This document shows positions 56,094-64,000 of a stretch of DNA of 64,000 bases, piece by piece. Positions within the stretch are counted from its first letter, which is position 1. Each line of letters begins with the position of its first letter. The translations under genes were made by a program, and so were the position numbers. Under the pieces are notes generated by a model, which saw only the letters and a list, made by a program, of their open reading frames with translations, searched no databases and had not been told where the DNA came from. Source of the DNA: Gnetum montanum (Eukaryota > Streptophyta > Gnetopsida > Gnetales > Gnetaceae); contig MNCI01008727.1 of assembly GCA_015680685.1 (NCBI GenBank), positions 70,452 to 134,451 of the forward strand, in the 5' to 3' direction.

Positions 56094-57452
56094 GCAACCT
56101 AGCACAAGGAGGTGCTAGATCACCTGGAGGGTACCAAGAAACTACTTTCAGAGATCTTTGATCTTTTGAAAAAATTCACCACAATATAGTTGAAGCTACT
56201 AGAGGCCAAGTGCAATATCTTCATCATATACACCCAACTTGAGCCAACCATAAGACATTGTGAAATTACGGGTCCGCTTAGCTAATCCCATCATTCTCAA
56301 CTAAGAAGTAACAAGAGATGAAGCTTTCTTACAACTTCAAAACAAAATTAAAAAGGTTGAGAATGCAATGGAGGAAGTGGCCTTTGTTGCATCCTTATCA
56401 AAGGCCATGACCTTCAACACCGATAAGGACTTTTCACAAGTTCATGAGGAGAACCTAGCGCTAACCAAGGATATTCATCACATGTGAAATGTCAAGGCAT
56501 AGAAAGACCAAATGGTGGAATTTGTGCAATAGTAGCATGAGCAACTTGCCAAAGTAAACATGGATTTGAGAAGGTTGGCTATTGAGAATCGTAATCTCTC
56601 GATGGAGGAAGTTTGTATGCTTTACTAGAAAATGACCATTGAGATAGCTACTTGGAATAATGAGACCATGAATTTTGAACAAGTAAAGAATCACAAGAAG
56701 GACCAAGTCAGGCTTCTCGAAGAAGTCAATAAAAAAGAAATCCAACTAGCTAAGGCAAAGATGAATGAGGCTCTTTATCAACTCCAACAAAGAGGTGATA
56801 TGTGAAAAATAATATTTGATGGACTAAACACCTATATGAAAGCTAAAAGTTACATGAAGGAGTTGCAAATCGAAGAGATGAATAAATACATGGAGTTATC
56901 CAACCTCTGCTATGAAATCTTGGTAATGCCAACTACCAGATGATCATTGTCAAAGCTAGAAAGACAAGTTTCCAACTAATAACTCCTATATGGAGCAAAG
57001 TTCAAGCATCATGAGGACACAAGGCAAAAGCTGGAAATAACTAACATTGAGCTTAAAGTTCTCATAGCTAGCTTCACAAATCAAAGATCAATTGCTAACA
57101 TGAGCTACAGAACCTTATCAAGATGTTTGGCATCAAATGTAAATAATTTACTACTTGGTTCGTTAATGCTAAGGAGTTGTTCCAGGCCATGCCTTGTCCA
57201 TGGGATGTTGTTGTACTAATTCACATCGATGATACCATGTTGATTATGTAAGATACCTAGAGTAATGAGGAGAAGATGAAGGCACTACTAGATGTCTTTT
57301 ATCTTCCACTAGAAGTAGCAGCTATAGTAGGATAGCTATAACCACCACCTTAGCCTCAACCATCCCTGCCACGAGAACTAGAGGCTAGAGAAGGTCCTTT
57401 AGCATCGCAAGAGCCTCCACCTCCTAGCACAGTCTTATCTTCTCTTCTTCTT
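56094..57452 (+). pseudogene. aORF of element E, 3' part, decayed
   Basis: It resumes after element F with HKEVLDHLEGTKKLLSEIFD, aligning with VLDHLLHTGQVMTTLFDIP in A. Then a coiled-coil region follows: QNKIKKVENAMEEVAFVA, EEVCMLY, NHKKDQVRLLEEVNKKEIQL, MNEALYQLQQRGDM (56300-56810) and ELQIEEMNKYMELSNLCYEI (56857). The end near 57400 is proline-rich (EPPPPSTV), comparable to PMEEPPP of relatives. Stops and frame changes occur. This is the most divergent aORF of the four. Confidence 0.65.
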
Positions 57453-57673
57453 TAGCTTTCAAAGGATTTCTAGTTGTCCATTTTTGAAAAGGATGTTCAA
57501 TTTTATTTTCTTGAACATCCATTTTTGTAATCATTGTAAATCCATACAATTGAGCATTTAGAGTAGTTAGCGAGTTAGTTAGTCCATGGTTCAATACCTT
57601 TAAAAATTTTGTAAGAAGCTCAATCCTCCTTTTGTTTACTTGAGGACAAGTTTTTAGTCAATTGTGGGGGTAT
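57453..57673 (+). other. 3' non-coding end and polypurine tract of element E
   Basis: It ends TACTTGAGGACAAGTTTTTA, then GTCAATTGTGGGGGTA before the 3' LTR. Confidence 0.7.
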
Positions 57674-58526
57674 GATGAATCATCATCATTGGGCTGCATC
57701 AACACATCCCTATCGACACATGAGTTAATGCATTGACACATGGCATCTAAGTCTACCTATATAAATGCACATATCCATCACATTTATGGCATCATTAAGT
57801 CAATAGAGTAGGTAGGTTCTTATACTTTCATTTTGTAATAGTTAGAATATTTTCTAAGTGCCCATAGTAGGAGTCAAGGTTTGTATGGATTCTTATATGA
57901 GCATCAATGTACCTAGACATATTGATGTGATGGAAATAATGAGATTCTTGAAATACCCTGCAACACTTGGAATAGAATATATTTACTTCCAATGCCATTT
58001 ACTTTTCATGTACTTAGTTCATATATATATTTCCATGCACGTTAATCAATCAGTAGAATGAGTGTGACCAATTTCGAGTATAAACACGTGTTCACTTGGC
58101 AATCCCAGTAGTGTTATTATTTGGTTCACCTAGTAGCATAACACTTGGTAAACATAGTAGTGGATACATGAGTTCAAGATGTGTATGACAAGCTAGGAAT
58201 GGACACTCATTGCCCTTAGGCTAGGTTAGGATTTATCTTCCTATTGTCAATTAGACTAGATAATTAATATCTTTATTATCATTAAGATTAGTTTAAGGCC
58301 TCAATAACATCGATAATCATATGCTTCAGTTTAGACTAAACCATACATGACAAAGCTACCACTAGTCCAAGTGGGAAGACAACATCCTATGATCAATGTT
58401 CAACAATCTAGATGCCAAACTAGTTCCATCCATAGAATTCAACCAAAATATGTGTGAACACTTGTAATTCGTATGGTTGGATGTAGGATCATATGGTTGG
58501 GTGTAGGAACTACTAGTCACTCATCA
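57674..58526 (+). repeat. 3' LTR of element E
   Basis: 853 bp, TGATGAATCATCATC to AGTCACTCATCA. The TATA box is TATATAAA (57758-57765). The U3 has repeated CATYRACACAT motifs rather than GATATC. A short stretch (TCGTATGGTTGGATGTAGG / TCATATGGTTGGGTGTAGG) near its end is duplicated. Confidence 0.92.
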
Positions 58527-60552
58527 CTCTCCTACTTCATTTATTCCTTTCTTTGTTTTGTTCAAATGGTTCAATTTATTCTTGGGACTAATATCAAACT
58601 TGGAATTTTCACCAAGGTAATTGTTCATGCATGTACTTTCCAAGTGTGAGAGATTTCATATGTAACGTAGCTACTCTTTAATCTCTCTTATTTGTTTAAG
58701 AAATCTTGATTACATTATTTGGAAGGGGGTTGTCATCTACATTGAACTCTAGTTTTTATTATACAACACTACCAAACTCTAGTTTTTATTAACACTACCC
58801 AATGCAAGAAATAGAGATACATTACTAATACAAAGGGCATCAGTCTAGTAAGAATTCATGGTAAAGCTTATAAGTCCCTTGCTATTACTAACATTACATC
58901 TCTGGCAAATAATTTTGAGGTTTTCCAAGATATAACAAAGATATTGCAATGAATATGCTTTAGGATATCTTCAATTTATGGAATTCTAGATTGATTATTT
59001 TATTTATGAGTGCATTTTCTAAATTAAAAATATTATATTAATTTCCAAGACTATAAAACCACAATCCCAAAAAATTAAATAGAATAGAATTAGTAAAGAT
59101 TATGCCAACAACGATAGTCATGTAAAAAAAGCACAAAAAAAACAATAGAATTACTACACCATAAAGCACAATGAGTTAGTATTATTGTTCAAACCCTACT
59201 CAAGAAAATTGAAATACTTGCATATTGAAGATTACTTGACATTTGACAATCTTAGAAGTATTCCAAAATGCAAGTATGCTGCATTAAATTCCTTATAGCC
59301 AAATAAAATAAATTTAATAAATTGATATACCTCTAATAGATAAGGATAATCTTTGTCTAACAATATATGTTTTTTGGAAGGTAATCAAGATTTTTATTAG
59401 AAAAGGTAGACTTGAGTGTACAATTTGATTTGGATAAAAATAATTAAGGCTTCCTTTTAACACTGTCAAATAATTTATTCAATAAGATTGTATTATACAT
59501 TTTATTTTTCTTCAAAATCATATAGAAATATTTGTATACATGTACAATATCATCAATTTTATATATATATCCAGTTTGGCAAAATGTAGAGTTTCAACCA
59601 TGGTGATCACCTATGGAAAACAAGGACCTAATATAGTCTTATTTTCAATAATCAAATCTTTGATATTATCCTACATTGAAACCCTACCAATAACCAGATT
59701 CAAATATCTCTTCTACAATGTCCAATGTCACCAAGTTCCATTTTCATTGTGAGTATCCAACTCTTTCTTGGCCTTCATTTTGTCATTACAATCTTGTATG
59801 AGAGGTGCCTTTGGCAAATTATCCAAATCCAAGATTCTTTATTATTTTTGTATGGACGTGACTTGTTTCATATATGAAGCAAAAGAAGTTTATCTTCCAA
59901 CAAAGAATATACCAACTGTGCCGAGTATTAGATAAACAATTTGTATCTAACACTGCTTTATGTACGACTTTATTCTTTACAAAGTTTTGTTTTCTTTTGT
60001 CTGTTGTAGCTAAAAAAACTCCAACCTGCACCTGCAGTAAAAATAGCTTTACCTCCTTGTTGCACATTGGTTATAGTTTGAAAAACAAATAGAGGGTTTT
60101 CAAAAATAAAATCGAACAGAGTCATTTGTGAAATAGAAAACTATTGCAAAGTTGCTTCCATTTGGCCAAAATAGTTTTAATAGACATACCTTTCCTAATT
60201 TGTTGGCCGTGTTCTCTTTTCTGTCCATGGGAACTCAAATGTGCCACAGTGAAATAGCATGAACTCTGTAGTTGTTCGCGGGTTTGTTTGTACACAAACA
60301 AAGCAGAGTTGCTTTCGATAAATAATTATAAAAGCAGGGTTTCCGACGATGAATGCCTCCTTTGTAAGAGAACAAAGCAGAGTTGTTTTCGATGAATTTC
60401 TTTTAAGAAGAGTTTTGTAAGATGAATACAAAGGTTTGCAATTGCAAAAATGCGAAGTTGCTTGGAATGAATTTGGTAGCTTCTAGCTTGAGTTTTTTTT
60501 CCTTATTTGAATTGGAAATTTTTTATTATTTTTTTGGGCAGGAGAGATTGAG
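58527..60552. other. AT-rich host spacer
   Basis: No supported gene. It holds a short duplicated piece near 58745-58800 (CAAACTCTAGTTTTTATTA twice) and a triplicated short motif at 60293-60470. A weak minus-strand resemblance to copia polymerase near 59600-59800 was not accepted. Confidence 0.5.
60293..60470 (+). repeat. Short diverged direct repeats
   Basis: CAAAGCAGAGTTGCTTTCGAT at 60299, CAAAGCAGAGTTGTTTTCGAT at 60374 and AAATGCGAAGTTGCTTGGAAT at 60448: three copies with a spacing of about 75 bp, the last weaker. No function inferred. Confidence 0.6.
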
Positions 60553-60723
60553 TGGATACAATGTGATATCACGCTCATGAGCATGATATGCATATCACAT
60601 GATATAGCATGTAGAAGGTTCACATATTTTTTTTAAACTAGCTCGAAAAGTTGAGATAACAAAAAATGAGATGGAAGTGGGAAGTACATTAATTGCATAC
60701 TAAGGAAGTTTGTATGGTCTTCC
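60553..60723 (-). repeat. Right arm of a long-range inverted repeat
   Basis: The reverse complement matches 857-1026. It carries GTGATATCACGCTCATGAGC and further GATATC/GATATG motifs (60564-60606). Confidence 0.7.
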
Positions 60724-61243
60724 TTCTAGAAAGTTATTCCATCCAAATTAGTGAAATTCTTGAAATCAATTCTTCTTCGTTGTGACCTGACCACTATGGA
60801 ATCCAAGCTTTCTTTATTTTATTTAAAAAAAAATTTACTGATGCAACTTATACAATAGAAAGGAATTGAAGTTTTATTATCTTTGAAAAAAATGATTATG
60901 TTATCAATTTTGAAAACATCCATTAGAAAATTATAAGTATTTTTGCAACATTTCAAATAAATTGATCAAATTTGTAATGATAACCACAAATCAATCAAAA
61001 TGCAATGCAAGGTCAACTATCAAGCAAATCAAATGTATACAACTTTAGTGTTCTTGTTGTAGAAATTGTAATTGGAAAAAGAAATAGTGAATTTGGCACT
61101 AAAATGAGTGTTTCAAGCCTTTTAGGATGGGTACGTTGTTTACCTCACGGTTATTTCTTTTCTTCATCTATATTCAAGTGATAAAAATCAAGAGGAATAT
61201 CATTCATGTTTTTAATTGGCATGGCTTTAACCTGATTTAATCA
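60724..61243. other. Host spacer, probably intron or upstream sequence of the kinase remnant
   Basis: AT-rich, no sustained frame. GATAAAAATCAAGAGGAATATC near 61180 could be the eroded loop before the kinase end. Confidence 0.4.
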
Positions 61244-61590
61244 AGCATGGAATTTATACCAAGAAGGGAGGATTTCAATTATGGTTGATGAGGTTGTAAA
61301 AGGCAATAGGCAGTATAGAAGAGGTAATAAGGTGCATTCACATTACACTTTTTGCACACAAGTTGATCCATCTTTGAGACCTTCAATGTCAACAATACTG
61401 CTCATGCTTTCAAGTGCCTCAGTCACTTTGCCAATTCCAACACAACCTACACTTGTGATTCTCAACTAGAATGTTGAAAGAACTCAAAGGTCTACATCAA
61501 AAAATTCAACTTTAACAAATCCAAGTCCAACTACCCAACATTTCACAAATGCAACTATTTCATCTTCTAATATTGAACTAAGGTAATTCT
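61244..61590 (+). pseudogene. C-terminal fragment of a cysteine-rich receptor-like kinase (CRK)
   Basis: Receptor-like kinases of the DUF26/CRK type are plasma-membrane signalling proteins. Only the end of the kinase domain remains: NQAWNLYQEGRIS then VDE (61243-61294), and after a frame change EEVIRCIHITLFCTQVDPSL, then RPSMSTILLMLSS (61320-61410), the subdomain XI 'LLCTQ...RP.MS.V..ML' pattern. SVTLPIPTQPTLV and a serine/threonine-rich tail ending SSNIELR (61585) are typical CRK ends. The upstream kinase subdomains and ectodomain are not in the window. The frame change in such a short stretch suggests a pseudogene, though an intron boundary cannot be excluded. Confidence 0.8.
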
Positions 61591-61760
61591 AATTGTACTG
61601 TATGGAATAGGCCACATAAGCTGAAGGCTTAAATGTTTGGTATATATGTGATACTTAAGAACCAGAGATAGTATAAAATATCAGCACTTTGACAATGCTT
61701 TAGCTCTCAAGGTTCTTAAATGAATTGTGAATTTTGGATACAGACAATTACTAGGTTTAT
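61591..61760. other. Sequence between the kinase remnant and the copia LTR
   Basis: Probably 3' flank of the kinase gene. Nothing else seen. Confidence 0.4.
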
Positions 61761-62342
61761 TGTCTATTGTAGCATGCATTACCCACTAATGCGCTTTATG
61801 CATTAGTTAATGCATGAATGTTACCACCATGCCCACTAACGCATTTTATTGGTTAGTTAATGCATGAAAGTGGCCACCATGCCCACTAACACATTTTATG
61901 GGTTAGGTAATGCATGAAAGTGGCCACCATACCCACTAATGCATTTTTATGAGTTGGTTAACACATCAATGTGGTCTCCATACCTGATAACACGTTTTTT
62001 ACGCATGGGCATTGGCTCTCTTATGGTGACTAATCCTGTGACCTATAAATTCATTCTTGATGAAAGAACAAATGCATCATGAATCATAGTAGGATTTTAG
62101 TCCCGATCCCTTTCATAGATGCTTGAAGATTGCATACACCATCATTACAGAGTGCCCGTGTGAAAGAAGAATCAAAATGCAAAATTTAATTTGAAGCATC
62201 AATGGCTAGAGGCCAACTCTATTTGCTCAACAATTATGCATTTCCAATTATTTATGCATGTGAGTTTCTTGTGCCATTTGATTTCACATTTTGTACTTTA
62301 ATTACTTGTTCCATCTAGTTTTCTACAAAATTATTTCTCACA
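61761..62342 (+). repeat. 5' LTR of the second copia element
   Basis: The end (TTATTTCTCACA) is fixed by the PBS three bases on. The start is placed at TGTCTATTGTAG by inference. The TATA box is TATAAATT (62044-62051), with the tandem repeat upstream in U3. Confidence 0.6.
61782..62006 (+). repeat. 50-bp minisatellite in the U3 of the second copia element
   Basis: Four copies, 61782-61831, 61832-61881, 61882-61931 and 61932-61982, plus a partial fifth. Each begins CCCACTAAYGCATTTTAT, continues TTAGTTAATGCATGAAAGTG and ends CCACCAT. The inner two are most alike. They sit 40-260 bp upstream of the TATA box. Confidence 0.9.
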
Positions 62343-62344
62343 TT

Positions 62345-62356
62345 TGGTATCGGAGC
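62345..62356 (+). other. Primer binding site of the second copia element
   Basis: TGGTATCGGAGC, one change from the initiator-Met-tRNA PBS TGGTATCAGAGC. Confidence 0.85.
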
Positions 62357-63445
62357 ATTAGATCTTTGTCTTGATGTAGTTTTTCATGATGGTGCAATCT
62401 GAAAATAGTGTTTTTTTTTATATAAATATTTTTGCACTTTATAGTTTGAGGAAGATTGGTGACTTCTGGTTTCTATCTAGTGAAAGAGATTTCACTCTCA
62501 CATTTTGTTGCATTCTTATGCACCATAGAACTAGAAAGTAGAAACCATTATTGCTATGGCAATGAGGATATTTTCTTTTATTATTTTGGAGACCTAGTTT
62601 GGTTGTGCTATCTACAATTTCTCTTCATGCAATACTCTACATCATTGGCCTACAATAGCTATCATTATGTAAATGTTTTCAAAGGTTGAGCACAATTTGG
62701 TTAACTTAAGTAGTCTTAAGGCTAACAAATGTTTATTCCCTCTGCACATAGCTAGATTTGTGAATTATGTATGTGCTTTTTCCATTCCAACTTGCATATC
62801 CGGCATTCATCATTTATGATTTCTAGTGTTTTTTATGTCGGACAATGAATTAGCATTATTCTATAGGGTTTTATTTGGCACTTTGGCCTCCACCTAGGCA
62901 CCTTGGGCTAAAAATATTGAATGAATTATTTTTATACCATAAAGTTGTTCAATATTTTGATAAAATTGTGTTTATACCATGTTGAATTTGGTAATTTATC
63001 AATTTTATGGATATTTTTATATATGTATGCATCCTTTTTTTCATATAAATTATAACTAGTGATCTATATAATTTTGTATAATTAGAGAGTAGCCACAACA
63101 TCTTTAATTATGCAAAATTATGTACTAAGAGCTTTTGGATCACATATGGTAGACAACATTAAAATTGTGATTAATCATATGTAATATGATAAATTTTATC
63201 CCACAAGAATTTTTATTATATTTAATATCACTAATTAGGATGATATGTTAAATTATTTTTCTTAATTTGCCCAGAGGGATTAAGAAAAAAAATATAATTT
63301 AATAGTTTCATTGTAAGGATATATGAATATGTTGAATTAAAATTTAGCCCACAAAAAATTTTATGTCATTTGATTCATATTTTTCATGATTTATATTGGT
63401 AAACATGTCTTATGGCATTTTAACCTTAAATTTAGTAACATAAGC
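62357..63445 (+). other. Leader of the second copia element
   Basis: About 1.1 kb, very AT-rich, no sustained frame. The 77-codon ORF at 62456 shows no known domain and I treat it as chance. Confidence 0.5.
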
Positions 63446-64000
63446 ATGTTTAATTATGCATTTGTACAACCTATAAGCTACTTTGATTCTAAATGTGACA
63501 TTTCTGAATTAAAGGGTGATAATTATAAGGTGTGGAAGGAGAGAATTCTTCTTTATTTAGGCTAGATGAACATTGATTATGCTATTCGTAAGGATGAACC
63601 ACCTGTCGTTGAAGCAATTAGTCATCTAGATGATATTGGTAATTATGAAAAATGGGAGCAATCTAATTGCCTCTATGTCATGTTCATAAAAACCAAGATC
63701 TTGGCTAGTATGCATGGTTCACTGGAACAGTATGAAAATGTATGTGCTTTGTTAAAGGATATCGATGAACAATTTGAATCATCAGACAAGGCATTGGTGA
63801 GCACCTTGATAATGAATTTCTCATCCATGAAGCTCATTGAAATTCATGGTGTGCATGAGCACATCATGAAAATGAGGGATATAGCAACTCAACTCAAAAC
63901 ATTTGAGGTTGACATGTCAAAATATTTCCTTGTGCACTATATCTTAAACATGCTCCCATCATAGTACAAACCCTTTAATATTTCTTATAAAACACATAAG
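63446..64000 (+). pseudogene. gag: gag of the second copia element, partial, with two stops
   Basis: The ATG at 63446 opens MFNYAFVQPISYFDSKCDIS. The frame then gives ELKGDNYKVWKERILLYLG, a TAG at 63563-63565 where Trp is expected, and continues MNIDYAIRKDEPPVVEAI. Next come YEKWEQSNCLYVMFIKTKIL, the linker to EQFESSDKALVSTLIMNFSS, and VHEHIMKMRDIATQLKTFEV (to 63920), ending LVHYILNMLPS before a TAG at 63962. This is the copia capsid fold (UBN2 type). Apart from the two TAG codons, both one transition from Trp and Gln, the frame is open to the window edge. The nucleocapsid knuckle and pol lie outside. Confidence 0.88.

Larger units (their letters stand above)
41852..58526 (+). mobile_element. 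Element E: pol-less LTR retrotransposon with gag and aORF, split by element F
   Basis: Flanked by a perfect duplication CTCTC (41847-41851 and 58527-58531). Only about 45 bp of the 5' LTR remain and the PBS is lost. Gag, spacer and the first part of aORF occupy 41898-47355. Element F interrupts the aORF, which resumes at 56094. PPT and 3' LTR are at 57663-58526. Without F the element is about 7.9 kb. No polymerase sequence. Confidence 0.88.
61761..64000 (+). mobile_element. Second Ty1-copia retrotransposon, 5' part, running off the window
   Basis: 5' LTR, initiator-Met-type PBS, a long leader and the start of a copia gag. Polymerase, 3' LTR and target duplication lie beyond position 64000. 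It is unrelated to element G. Confidence 0.82.

Noticed and set aside
59570-59860. Possible copia polymerase fragment on the minus strand (ELDTHNENGTW)
   Set aside because: Only about a dozen residues resemble the RT start and the following residues do not continue the pattern in any frame.
1-64000. CRISPR arrays, rRNA, tRNA genes and bacterial-type operons
   Set aside because: None seen. The spaced repeats present are LTR palindromes or minisatellites, and the tRNA-like stretches are only primer binding sites.

Overview
The window is intergenic DNA from a seed plant with a large, repeat-rich nuclear genome. A gymnosperm such as a conifer is my best guess, but the species cannot be read from the sequence. 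It is AT-rich and holds no intact host gene. About 85% of it is nested LTR retrotransposons that have decayed by point mutation. All coordinates come from reading the sequence; identities are eye estimates.

Host backbone, left to right: a PPR-protein pseudogene (minus strand, 1360-1986, continuing at 11983-12075); an intron-containing MULE-type transposase pseudogene (12605-15227); AT-rich spacers; two arms of an inverted repeat about 59.5 kb apart (857-1026 and 60553-60723); and the C-terminal end of a cysteine-rich receptor-like kinase gene (61244-61590).

Insertions: an LTR cut by the window edge (1-822). Element A (minus, 1987-11982, TSD GAAAT), which carries a solo LTR (6044-6855, TSD ATTTT). 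Element C (plus, 16438-26735, TSD CTAAC/CTAAT), a decayed Athila/Tat-like Ty3-gypsy element and the only one here with protease, RT, RNase H and integrase remnants. Element G (plus, 27255-41745), a Ty1-copia element without pol, whose 3' LTR is split by element D (32463-40815, TSD GATGC/GATGT). Element E (plus, 41852-58526, TSD CTCTC), split by element F (47356-56093). A second copia element (61761 to the right edge), cut off inside gag.

Elements A, D, E and F form one pol-less family with C as its pol-bearing relative. They share LTR ends (TGATGA...CTCATCA), a PBS beginning TTRGCATCGTT (where kept), a TAGTCATGGGGGTA polypurine tract, a gag with a CCHC-like knuckle and a conserved non-coding spacer. 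In A, D, E and F the spacer is followed by a candidate internal promoter, a short 5'UTR intron and a second long ORF of about 900 codons, called aORF here. The aORF has an N-terminal domain resembling the 'putative plant transposon protein' family and a long coiled coil. Element D lacks the intron exactly at the predicted splice junction, as expected if it was copied from spliced RNA. The internal promoter of each element resembles the U3 promoter of its own LTR. Copia element G independently pairs gag with an ORF of the same domain type. This promoter-intron-aORF cassette is the most interesting system in the window.
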